This document shows, piece after piece, positions 15,506 through 23,384 of a stretch of 25,264 nucleotides of DNA. A program made the position numbers and the translations under genes. Source of the DNA: Selenomonas sp. (lineage in GTDB: Bacteria; Bacillota; Negativicutes; Selenomonadales; Selenomonadaceae); the NCBI RefSeq assembly GCF_022771645.1, contig NZ_JALFCU010000030.1, positions 1 through 25,264 on the forward strand, in the 5' to 3' direction. The first letter of the stretch is position 1. Each line of letters opens with the position of its first letter. Under the pieces are notes generated by a model that was given only the letters and a program-made list of their open reading frames with translations, ran no database searches and was not told where the DNA came from.

Positions 15506-16608
15506 AGCCGGTCTTTGGCCATCATCCGCTCATGCTCGCGCTCTATTTTGTCGCGCTCGCGCTCGTCTTCGGCATCCTCGGGCTGATCTTTTCCATCCGC
15601 CAGCAGGACGAGACCATCGCCGTCCTGGAGCAGCCGCACATCGGCCTCGTGCTCTACGGCGGCCCGGACGACGCCGGCTGGAACCGCCAGCACTACGACG
15701 GCGTCGTGGAGGCGGCGCGCCGCTGCGGCATCGCGGTCGACGCCATCGACCACGTGACGTTCGACGACGCGAGCGCAGAGGCCGCGATGCAGACACTCGA
15801 GGGGCGCGGCCATGATCTCGTCATCGCGACGAGCGCGGAGTTTTCGGGCGCCGCTGACCGCCTGCACGCGGACGGCAGCCGCATGGACGTCGCCCTGCCG
15901 AAGCTCGACGCCTCCGGGCGCAGCAGCGTGCCGTATTTCGTCCGCCTCTACCAGGGCGAATACCTCGCGGGCATCCTCGCCGGCCTGACGACTGCGACGG
16001 GGCGCATCGGCTACGTCGCCTCGACGCGCAACCCCGAGGTCTGCCGCTCCGTCAACGCGTTCCTGCTTGGCGCGCGAGAGACGCGGCCGGACGTGCGCGT
16101 GCTCGTCGCCTTCGTCGGCAGCTGGAACAACCCCGATGCCGAGCGGCAGGCCGCCGCGCGCCTCGTCGAGCACGGCGTTGATATCCTGAACAGCCACCAG
16201 GACACGATGGCCGTGCAGGCATACGCCGACGCGCACGGCGTCGCGTATTTCGACTACCTCGAGTCGTATCCCGGCGCGAACGATCTCGGCCTCGCAAACG
16301 TCCGCTGCCGGTGGGACATGGTCTACGAAAAGATGCTGCGCGATTATCTGAAAGGCCGTTTCCGCAGCATCTACTGGATCGGCGTCGAGGACGACGCCGT
16401 CGGGCTGCAGAGCTTTTCTCCGCGCGTCAGCGACGAGGCGCGTGCGCGCGTCGCGGCAGAGGAGCAGCGCCTCAGAGAGAACGGCAGCGTGTTCGACGGC
16501 GCGATCTATGACACGGACGGCGTGCTGCGCGTCGCGGACGGCGAGACGCTCTCCGACGCCGCGCTCATCCATCTCGACTGGTATGCGGAAGGAGTGGAAT
16601 TCTTGTGA
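15502..16608 (+). CDS. membrane-anchored BMP-family substrate-binding protein (second)
   Basis: A 368-residue relative of the preceding protein. A hydrophobic helix (about 9-31) is followed by the binding domain starting at HIGLVLYGGPDDAGWN, with YFVRLYQGEYLAGILAGL and GRIGYVAS matching its neighbour. The ligand-facing region differs substantially, so it may bind another ligand or form a heterodimer. The start overlaps the previous stop as ATGA and GGAGGGGGTGG lies just upstream, so translation is coupled. Its stop overlaps the kinase start as GTGA. Family firm; ligand unknown. Confidence 0.85.
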   Translation: MKPVFGHHPLMLALYFVALALVFGILGLIFSIRQQDETIAVLEQPHIGLVLYGGPDDAGWNRQHYDGVVEAARRCGIAVDAIDHVTFDDASAEAAMQTLEGRGHDLVIATSAEFSGAADRLHADGSRMDVALPKLDASGRSSVPYFVRLYQGEYLAGILAGLTTATGRIGYVASTRNPEVCRSVNAFLLGARETRPDVRVLVAFVGSWNNPDAERQAAARLVEHGVDILNSHQDTMAVQAYADAHGVAYFDYLESYPGANDLGLANVRCRWDMVYEKMLRDYLKGRFRSIYWIGVEDDAVGLQSFSPRVSDEARARVAAEEQRLRENGSVFDGAIYDTDGVLRVADGETLSDAALIHLDWYAEGVEFL

Positions 16609-19160
16609 GCCTACGAAAAGCACTCGAAAAACGCAGGACCGCGATGATCCTCTTTCCCGCGCTGTTCCTCGTGCTGCTCATCGTCGTCGGCGTCATGCTC
16701 CAGCAGCGCATCCGCACGATGTTCCACACGTACGTCGAGCAGGAAGTCGCCATGAACATCGACATGCTCGCGAACCGCATCGACGCGCGCTTCGGCGCGG
16801 AGCTCATGGGCATGGAGAACCTCATCCGCATCAAGGGCACGGACTCGTGGGAAAGCCTGCTCGAAGAGAGCGACGTCGACGGCATGGGCATCAAGCGCAT
16901 GGGCGTGCTCGCGCACCGTGGCCGCGCCATCGTCGGCGACTCGCTGAAAGTCAGCGAGTGGGACGGCATCCGCCAGTCGTTCCAAGGCTACCCCGCCATC
17001 AGCTACGCGAAGGGCAAAGGCCTGCTCTTGACCGTTCCCGTTTTCTACGGCGAAAACATCCGCTATGTGCTCTACCGCCACTACACGGAGGCGGAGCTCG
17101 CAAAAGAATTCGACATCGAATGCTTCGACGGCGCGGGGCGCGTGCTGCTCGTGCTGCCCGGCGGCTCCGTGCCGATGAGCAGCGGCGACTGGACGGAGGC
17201 CGACCGCGGCTACATCGACCGCATGGAGCTCGGCGGCGTGCTGCGCCAGTTGCGCGCGCGGCTCTACAGCGCGCCATCCGCCGCGCTCTATGACCAGGAG
17301 GAAAATGTCGTCTTCATGGCCGACCTCAAGCGCATGGACGGGCAGGTCATCGGCTTCGTGCCGGCGTCGGCGCTCGACGGCGGCCTGCTCGCCGTCACGC
17401 GGCTCGTCATCTGGGTGTTCTCCATGCTCGTGCTGCTGTTCGCCGTCAGCGCCGCGTATCTCTTCACGCGCGAGCGGCGCGTCATGGAGGCCGACCAGGC
17501 CAGCCAGGCGAAGACCGCGTTCCTCGCGCACATGTCGCACGAGATCCGCACGCCGATCAACGCCATCCTCGGCATGAACGAGATGATCCTGCGCGCAAGC
17601 CCTCCGAAAAACATCCGCACGTACGCGCATCGCGCGCACGAGGCCGGCGAAGCGCTCCTCGGCATTGTGAACGACATCCTCGACCTCTCGAAGATCGAGG
17701 CCGGCAAGATGGAGCTCGAGCCCGCCGAGTTCCGCATCGCCGACATCCTCGAGCGCGCCTGCACGATGATCCGCCTGCGCGCGGAGAAAAAAGACCTCGC
17801 GTTCACCGCCATCGTCGATCCGACGATCCCCGCCGTGCTTTACGGCGACGGCGCGCGCGTGCAGCAGATCATGGTGAACCTCCTGACGAACGCCGTGAAA
17901 TACACGCGCACGGGCAGCGTCACGCTGACCGTCACGCGCCTCTCGCGGGACAAATGGCCGCTCGGCCTCACGCTGCCGGCCGTCGCGCCCGTCGTGCTCG
18001 CCATCGAGGTGCAGGACACGGGCATCGGGATCAAGCCCGAGGACCAGCAGCGCCTCTTCGGCGACTTCGTCCGCCTCGATGCGCGGCGCAACAGGAGCAT
18101 CGAGGGCACGGGCCTCGGCCTCGCGCTCACGCGCCGCTTTACGGGCCGCATGGGCGGCACGATCACGCTCACGAGCACGTACGGCAAAGGCTCGACGTTC
18201 ACGGCGTACCTGCCGCTCGAAGCGCGCTCGGCCGAAAAGATCGGCGCGTTCGACCTGCAGCGCGACACGGCGCAGGACGAGCCGGCGCACGCGCAGATCC
18301 TCATCCCCGACGCGCACATCCTCGTCGTCGACGACAACGAGATGAACCGCTTCGTCGCGAAGAGCCTGCTGAAAGAAACGCGCGCCCACGTCCGCCTCGC
18401 CGCGAGCGGCCGCGAATGCCTCGACCGCCTGCGCGCAGAGCCGTACGACCTCGTGCTGCTCGATGACATGATGCCGGAGTTCAGCGGCACGGAGACGCTC
18501 GCGCTCATGAAAAAAGAACGCCTCGCAAAAGGCACGCCCATCGTCGCCCTGACGGCGAACGCCGTCGTCGGCGCAAGGGAAACGTACCTCGCCGCCGGCT
18601 TCGACGACTACCTCGCAAAGCCCATCGACCCCGAAGCACTCACAAACCTCCTGCGCCGCACGCTGCCGGCCGCGTTGCAGGAAACGGACGGCGGCGGGGC
18701 GAATAACGGAAAGGAGGAAGCAGCCATGCCGACGGAAGCCACAGCCGTTGCATCGGAAGAAGCCACCGAAGACGCCGATCTACTCATCGACACCGCGCTC
18801 GGCCTCAGCTACGCCGGCGGCATCCGCGACCTCTACGACCCGATGCTCCGCATGTTCGCCGACCTCCAGCCGAAGAAAGCCGCGAAGATCGCCGCCGCGT
18901 ACGCCGCCGCCGACTGGCAGACCTACGCCATCGACGTCCACGCCCTGAAATCCAACGCCATCTCCATCGGCGCGAAACACCTCTCCGAACTCGCCAAGAG
19001 CCTCGAACTCGCAGCGAAAGCCATCGGGAAGGCGGAGACGACGGTGGAAGAAAAAAGCGAAGCCGAAGCCACCATCCGCGCGCATCATGCGGAGCTCATG
19101 GAACTGTATGAAGGCGTGGCGGGAGAGGCGAAGAAGCTGACCGAAGCTCCGCAGGCGTAA
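16605..19160 (+). CDS. hybrid sensor histidine kinase with receiver and Hpt domains
   Basis: An 851-residue membrane kinase. Two membrane helices (about 15-33 and 265-288) enclose an extracytoplasmic sensor region of about 230 residues, possibly Cache-like. The cytoplasmic part has HisKA with His312 in AHMSHEIRTPINAILG and an ATPase domain with N-box NLLTNAVKY and G-boxes DTGIGI (471-476) and GTGLGL. A receiver (571-688) follows with Asp620 in LVLLDDMMPE and Lys672, then an Hpt domain (about 740-840) with His779 in VHALKSNAISIGA. This is a full His-Asp-His relay needing a separate final response regulator. GTG start at 16605 overlaps the BMP stop, with AAGGAG upstream. Signal input from the two BMP proteins is inferred from the operon. 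Confidence 0.93.
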   Translation: MSLRKALEKRRTAMILFPALFLVLLIVVGVMLQQRIRTMFHTYVEQEVAMNIDMLANRIDARFGAELMGMENLIRIKGTDSWESLLEESDVDGMGIKRMGVLAHRGRAIVGDSLKVSEWDGIRQSFQGYPAISYAKGKGLLLTVPVFYGENIRYVLYRHYTEAELAKEFDIECFDGAGRVLLVLPGGSVPMSSGDWTEADRGYIDRMELGGVLRQLRARLYSAPSAALYDQEENVVFMADLKRMDGQVIGFVPASALDGGLLAVTRLVIWVFSMLVLLFAVSAAYLFTRERRVMEADQASQAKTAFLAHMSHEIRTPINAILGMNEMILRASPPKNIRTYAHRAHEAGEALLGIVNDILDLSKIEAGKMELEPAEFRIADILERACTMIRLRAEKKDLAFTAIVDPTIPAVLYGDGARVQQIMVNLLTNAVKYTRTGSVTLTVTRLSRDKWPLGLTLPAVAPVVLAIEVQDTGIGIKPEDQQRLFGDFVRLDARRNRSIEGTGLGLALTRRFTGRMGGTITLTSTYGKGSTFTAYLPLEARSAEKIGAFDLQRDTAQDEPAHAQILIPDAHILVVDDNEMNRFVAKSLLKETRAHVRLAASGRECLDRLRAEPYDLVLLDDMMPEFSGTETLALMKKERLAKGTPIVALTANAVVGARETYLAAGFDDYLAKPIDPEALTNLLRRTLPAALQETDGGGANNGKEEAAMPTEATAVASEEATEDADLLIDTALGLSYAGGIRDLYDPMLRMFADLQPKKAAKIAAAYAAADWQTYAIDVHALKSNAISIGAKHLSELAKSLELAAKAIGKAETTVEEKSEAEATIRAHHAELMELYEGVAGEAKKLTEAPQA

Positions 19161-19186
19161 TTTTGTTACGACAAGAGAATTTGATT

Positions 19187-19207
19187 ATTTTGTTGCGATA
19201 ACAAAAT
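19187..19207 (+). terminator. weak A/T hairpin after the kinase gene
   Basis: ATTTTGTT (19187) and AACAAAAT (19200) form an 8-bp A/T-rich stem with a five-base loop, 27 bases after the kinase stop. No T-run follows, so a terminator role is doubtful; the palindromic element just downstream may do that job. Confidence 0.25.
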
Positions 19208-19217
19208 GCGTTTCATC

Positions 19218-19530
19218 TGTTGCCGAACGTTCCAAATCCAGCAGCCTTCCCCTACGGGGAAGGGGGACCGCGAAGCGGTGGATAAGCAGACACACGGCGC
19301 TTTAGCGCCGATGTGGTCGCTTATGCCGCTTGTGGCTAAGGGTGGCGAAGGTAGGAAGCAACAAATCGCAGGATAGTCATGGCGAAGGGAGCTGTAAGTT
19401 ATTGCCGTCCTTCGCCGTTATAATCGAGAATATAGTTTCATCCTACCTTCGCCACCCTCTCCGCCTCGCTTTCGCTCGGCACCTCTCCCCTGGGGGAGAG
19501 GCTTTCTGGATTCGTTACGCTCGGCAACAG
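19218..19530 (+). repeat. nested-palindrome intergenic element, TTGCCGA-type ends
   Basis: A 313-base element with ends CTGTTGCCGAACGTT (19218) and GTTACGCTCGGCAACAG (19514). Inside are CCTTCCCCTACGGGGAAGG on the left, CCTCTCCCCTGGGGGAGAGG on the right and the inverted pair GGGTGGCGAAGGTAGGA / TCCTACCTTCGCCACCC. An extra stretch with GGCGCTTTAGCGCC is found only in this copy. It fills most of the gap between the kinase and the SPFH gene. No coding sequence is seen in it. Confidence 0.8.
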
Positions 19531-19600
19531 CCCGATAGATTTGTTCATTTTGTTCAGCCTTTTAGTTTCAACCACACACCACAAAGGGAGGAAACACACC

Positions 19601-20884
19601 ATGGGACTCATCAAAGCGGCCGTTGGTTCGATCGGCGGCGTGTTCGCTGACCAGTGGAAGGAATTTTTCGTCTGCGAGAGCCTCGACGCGGACACGCTCC
19701 TCGCGAAGGGCGAGCGGCAGAAGGGGCGGCGCAGCGGGAACAACGGCAGTGACAACGTCATCTCGAACGGCTCCGTCATCTCCGTTGCCGACGGGCAGTG
19801 CGCCATCATCGTCGAGTCCGGCAAGGTCGTCGAGCTCGCGGCCGAGCCCGGCGCATTCACGTATGACAAGTCGAACGAGCCGTCCATCTTCTCCGGCGAC
19901 CTCGGCGAGAACGTCGTCGACATCTTCGGCGAGATCGCGCGCCGTTTCTCGTTCGGCGGCGACACGGGCAAGGACCAGCGCGTCTACTACATCAACACGA
20001 AGGAAATCACGGGCAACAAGTACGGCACGCCGAGCGACGTCCCGTTCAAGGTCACGGACGAGGCGTCGGGGCTGAACCTCCTCGTGCGCATCCGCTGCTT
20101 CGGCCAGTACAGCTACCGCATCACGAACCCGATCCTCTTCTACACGAACGTCGCGGGCAACGCGGCGGACGTCTACACGCGCGACCAGATCGACAGCCAG
20201 CTCAAGACGGAACTTTTGACGGCGCTGCAGCCGGCGTTCGCGCGCATCTCGGCACAGCATATCGACTACACGGAACTGCCGGGCCGCACGCTCGAACTCG
20301 CAGACGCGCTCAACGACGTCCTGTCGAAAAAATGGCGCGACCTGCGCGGCATCGAGATCGTCTCGTTCGGCGTCAGCAGCGTGCGCGCGAACGAAGCCGA
20401 CGAGGAAAAGCTGCAGAAGATCCAGATGGGCACGGCCATCGGCGGCCGTCCCGACATCGCCATGGGCATGGCCGCCGACGCGCAGGCCGACGCCATGCGC
20501 ATGGCCGCGCAGAACGAAGGCGGCGGCGCCGCGATGGGCCTCTTCGGCATGCAGATGGCAGGCCAGGCCGGCGCCGGCCTCTACCAGCAGGCGGCACAGA
20601 TGGCAGCGCAGCGCCCCGCACAAAATGTCGGACGCCCCGCCGCGCCGGCCACCGGCACGTGGACATGCGCGTGCGGCACGGCGAACACGGGAAAATTCTG
20701 CCAGAACTGCGGCAAGCCGAAACCAGCCGCGACAGGCGCATGGACGTGCTCCTGCGGCACGCAAAACACCGGCAAGTTCTGTACGAACTGCGGCAAACCG
20801 CGCCCGGCCGGCGACTGGACCTGCTCCTGCGGCACGAAGAACACGGGGAAATTCTGCCAAAACTGCGGAAAACCGCGGCCGTAA
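19601..20884 (+). CDS. SPFH-domain protein with three zinc ribbons (YdjI-like)
   Basis: A 427-residue protein resembling the SPFH / 'virion core protein' family that includes B. subtilis YdjI. The N-terminal part (about 1-290) has the family hallmarks KEFFVCESLDADTLLAKG and ISVADGQCAIIVESGKVVE, and a region on cleavage-free membrane-associated folds. An Ala/Met/Gly-rich linker (295-345) follows. The C-terminus has three near-identical zinc ribbons, each WTC.CGT.NTGKFC.NCGKP with spacing C-x-C-x8-C-x2-C. In B. subtilis, YdjI works with the membrane protein YdjG in the PspA membrane-stress system; a YdjG-like gene is next here. AGGGAGG supports the ATG at 19601. The triple zinc ribbon is a local expansion. 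No PspA gene is visible. Confidence 0.85.
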   Translation: MGLIKAAVGSIGGVFADQWKEFFVCESLDADTLLAKGERQKGRRSGNNGSDNVISNGSVISVADGQCAIIVESGKVVELAAEPGAFTYDKSNEPSIFSGDLGENVVDIFGEIARRFSFGGDTGKDQRVYYINTKEITGNKYGTPSDVPFKVTDEASGLNLLVRIRCFGQYSYRITNPILFYTNVAGNAADVYTRDQIDSQLKTELLTALQPAFARISAQHIDYTELPGRTLELADALNDVLSKKWRDLRGIEIVSFGVSSVRANEADEEKLQKIQMGTAIGGRPDIAMGMAADAQADAMRMAAQNEGGGAAMGLFGMQMAGQAGAGLYQQAAQMAAQRPAQNVGRPAAPATGTWTCACGTANTGKFCQNCGKPKPAATGAWTCSCGTQNTGKFCTNCGKPRPAGDWTCSCGTKNTGKFCQNCGKPRP

Positions 20885-20896
20885 ACGCTTCTCCCA

Positions 20897-21194
20897 GAGG
20901 CAATGTAATTAAGATAAGAGATGGTGGCGCTCCAATCAAAGCCTTCCCCTCAGGGGAAGGTGGCCCCGAAGGGGACGGAAAGGGTCCCTTGTACGTTTGT
21001 TGAGTTTGTAGGGCGCAACTCTTCGCGGGTGCGCGCAGGCAGACGTTTCGTACTCGCACCCGCGGAAGTTCAGTCGTGCGAATTGTTTTGCCGTACAGGG
21101 GACCCGCTCCACCGCTTCGCGGTCCCCCTCTCCCTGAGGGAGAGGCTTTCGGGCTAGTGCGTTCACCAGCTTCTTAACTTAATGACATTAGCAT
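20897..21194 (+). repeat. nested-palindrome intergenic element, copy related to 3011
   Basis: Outer ends GAGGCAATGTAATTAAG (20897) and CTTAATGACATTAGCATC (21177) are imperfect inverted repeats. The inner arms (AAGCCTTCCCCTCAGGGG, GGGTCCCTTGTACG) closely match the element at 3011-3280, including a GGGTGCGCGCA centre. It separates the YdjI-like and YdjG-like genes by about 350 bases. No gene is seen in it. Confidence 0.78.
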
Positions 21195-21230
21195 CCATAA
21201 CATTTTCAACGAACTGTGAGGTGTGAGTCT

Positions 21231-22583
21231 ATGGCTGCGACATCGGTCAGCTACAAATGTCCGAACTGCGGCGCGCCGCTTTCTTATCTCCCCGGCACGG
21301 ATCACGTGACGTGCGAGTACTGCGGCACGACGTTTGACACGGACGTCATTGAGGAGATGTTCCAGAAGGCGCAGGAGCGCGCCGCTGCTGCCGAACGCGA
21401 GCAGGAGGAACAGTGGGCGACGGAAGCCGCCGGCGCGGGGTGGAGCGAGGAAGAGGCCGCCGGCCTCCACGCGTTCCATTGCTCCGCATGCGGCGCCGAG
21501 CTCGTCACGGATGCGAACACGATGGCGACGGAATGCTGCTACTGCGGCAACCCGACGATGCTCCCTGCGCGCTTCGACGGCGCGCTGAAGCCCGACGAGA
21601 TCATCCCGTTCCAAAAGACGAAGAAAGACGCCGTCGCCGCGCTCAATAAATTTTACGAAGGCAAGAGCCTGCTCCCCGCCGCGTTCAAGAAAGGCAACCG
21701 CGTCGAGCACGTGCAGGCCATGTACGTGCCGTACTGGCTGTTCGACGCGCGGATCAAGGCGCAGGCCTCGTTCGAGGCGAAGCACATCCACGAGTACGAC
21801 GACGGCGACGATACCGTGCGCGAGATTTCCTATTACGATTGCTATCGCGAGGGCAAGATGACGTTCCTGCGCGTCCCCGTCGACGGCAGTGAAAAGATGG
21901 ACGACACGTTCATGGAGAGCATCGAGCCGTTCGACTATGATCAGCTCGAAGACTTCACACCCGCCTATCTCACGGGCGCGCTCGCCGACCGCTACGACGT
22001 GGATGTCGACGCTGCCGTGCCGCGCGCCGACGAACGCATCACGCAGAGCGCCATCGACCTCCTGCAGGACACCGTCGAGGACTACGACGAGGTCGACCTC
22101 AAGGGCGAGCCGAAGATCCGCAAGAAAAAAAGCGCCGTCTCCTATGTCATGGCGCCCGTCTGGATCCTCACGACGCGCTACGAAAACACGCCGTACATGT
22201 TCCTCATGAACGGCCAGACCGGCAAGATGGCCGGCAGCCTGCCGTACGACCACAAAAAATCCTGGCTCTACTTCGCCGTCGCGACGCTCATCTCCTGGCC
22301 GATCTGCTACTACCTCATCAAATTCCTCTGCTGGCTCGGAGAGCTCGACACGGACAAAGGCCTCTTCGCCATCTTCCTCGCCATCGCGCTCGTCATCGCG
22401 CTCATCTGCGGCTACGGCGTGCGCCAGTATTTCATCGACCAGATGAGCAACGTCCACCCCGCGCCCGACGCGACGGAGTACCTGAAAAAAGGCAGCTTCA
22501 AACTCACGGGCGAAGACGATACGTATCTCTACACCCGAAAGGTCCGCACCTCGAAAGGGCGGGACTGGACGGATGACGACTGA
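21231..22583 (+). CDS. zinc-ribbon membrane protein (YdjG-like)
   Basis: A 450-residue protein. Residues 1-35 are a zinc ribbon (Cys10, Cys13, Cys28, Cys31) of the CPNCGAPL...CEYCG type. A short Ala/Glu helix follows, then a second ribbon (Cys84, Cys87, Cys102, Cys105). The middle (about 115-335) is a conserved soluble region with MYVPYWLFDARI and SYVMAPVWIL. Two membrane helices (345-367 and 376-396) precede a cytoplasmic tail. This order matches YdjG-type proteins that recruit stress proteins to the membrane. GAGGTG seven bases before the ATG at 21231 decides the start over a GTG at 21216. It is split from its presumed partner by a palindromic element. Confidence 0.82.
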   Translation: MAATSVSYKCPNCGAPLSYLPGTDHVTCEYCGTTFDTDVIEEMFQKAQERAAAAEREQEEQWATEAAGAGWSEEEAAGLHAFHCSACGAELVTDANTMATECCYCGNPTMLPARFDGALKPDEIIPFQKTKKDAVAALNKFYEGKSLLPAAFKKGNRVEHVQAMYVPYWLFDARIKAQASFEAKHIHEYDDGDDTVREISYYDCYREGKMTFLRVPVDGSEKMDDTFMESIEPFDYDQLEDFTPAYLTGALADRYDVDVDAAVPRADERITQSAIDLLQDTVEDYDEVDLKGEPKIRKKKSAVSYVMAPVWILTTRYENTPYMFLMNGQTGKMAGSLPYDHKKSWLYFAVATLISWPICYYLIKFLCWLGELDTDKGLFAIFLAIALVIALICGYGVRQYFIDQMSNVHPAPDATEYLKKGSFKLTGEDDTYLYTRKVRTSKGRDWTDDD

Positions 22584-22640
22584 GAAAAGCCGCGTGGGAA
22601 ATCAAGGAACTGTTGCGGTTGCTAGACAGATTTCGCAACT

Positions 22641-22891
22641 ATCTGTTGCCGAGCGTAACTCATACAGCAGCCTTCCCCTACGGGGAAGGTGGCGCCGTAG
22701 GCGACGGAAAGGGTGTCGAAGGTAGGTCGTAACTTTTATGTGAAAAATTAGGGTCGAAGGACGTTTTAAATCCTTCGACCCTAATTTGCTTGTATTCGTT
22801 ACGTCGTACCTCCGACACCCTCTCCACCGCTAACGCGGTCCCCCTCTCCCGTAGGGAGAGGCTGCTGTATTCCTTACGCTCGGCAACAGAT
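22641..22891 (+). repeat. nested-palindrome element between convergent genes, TTGCCGA-type ends
   Basis: The clearest member of the set: 251 bases with ends ATCTGTTGCCGAGCGTAAC (22641) and CTTACGCTCGGCAACAGAT (22873). Next inward are ACAGCAGCCTTCCCCTACGG and its mirror ending GGCTGCTGT, then GGGTGTCGAAGGTA with TACCTCCGACACCC. The centre is ATTAGGGTCGAAGGA mirrored by TCCTTCGACCCTAAT. It could end both converging transcripts. The rest of the gap (22584-22640) holds nothing recognisable. Confidence 0.82.
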
Positions 22892-22928
22892 ACCTATGGA
22901 TTCGGTTTCGTAAGTGTCCCTTTTTCCC

Positions 22929-23360
22929 TCAGTAAAACCCGAGCGCCCCGGCGCCGAAGACGGCGGCCATGACGCCTGCCACGACAGCAGTACCGAAGTA
23001 GTCGCCGCTCTCGTCCTCGCGGCTCGGGAATTGGCCGACGTAGCATGTCGCGGGATCGTCGGGGACGTAGTGGACTTCTTCTTCATCCCACGGCTCGAGG
23101 CCGGAATCGACCTCTGCCTGATACGTCTTTCCATCCACTTCGTACTCGAACGTTGCCCGGTAGTACCTCGTGAGATGGAAACAGTATTTGATGTAGCTCT
23201 CTTGAGCGATTTTTCTGCCCTTCGTCTCGCCCGTATACGCCTCTTCCTGCATCGCTGCGACCGCGTCCGAACGGTTCCATTCCTCCACGCCGTTGTACGC
23301 AGCATAGACAAAGACGATGGCTGAGATCGCTGCCAAGAACAAATAAATGAGTCGTTTCAT
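22929..23360 (-). CDS. small membrane protein, DUF3592-like
   Basis: A 143-residue protein with an N-terminal membrane helix (about 3-21), an extracytoplasmic beta-rich middle and a C-terminal hydrophobic helix (about 122-142). The middle has a tyrosine-rich FEYEVDGKTYQAEVDSG segment and a VHYVPDDPATCYVG motif, both typical of DUF3592 proteins, which have no known function. GGAGG precedes the ATG on the minus strand. It lies 24 bases after the frameshifted exported protein and is probably in the same transcript. It is convergent with the YdjG-like gene. Confidence 0.75.
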   Translation of the reverse strand: MKRLIYLFLAAISAIVFVYAAYNGVEEWNRSDAVAAMQEEAYTGETKGRKIAQESYIKYCFHLTRYYRATFEYEVDGKTYQAEVDSGLEPWDEEEVHYVPDDPATCYVGQFPSREDESGDYFGTAVVAGVMAAVFGAGALGFY

Positions 23361-23384
23361 CTGGATTGCCTCCCTCCGAACATG

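Noticed and set aside
16611..18389. A 592-residue open frame opposite the hybrid kinase.
   Set aside because: Antisense shadow with Arg/His/Glu-rich composition; the plus-strand kinase motifs are decisive.
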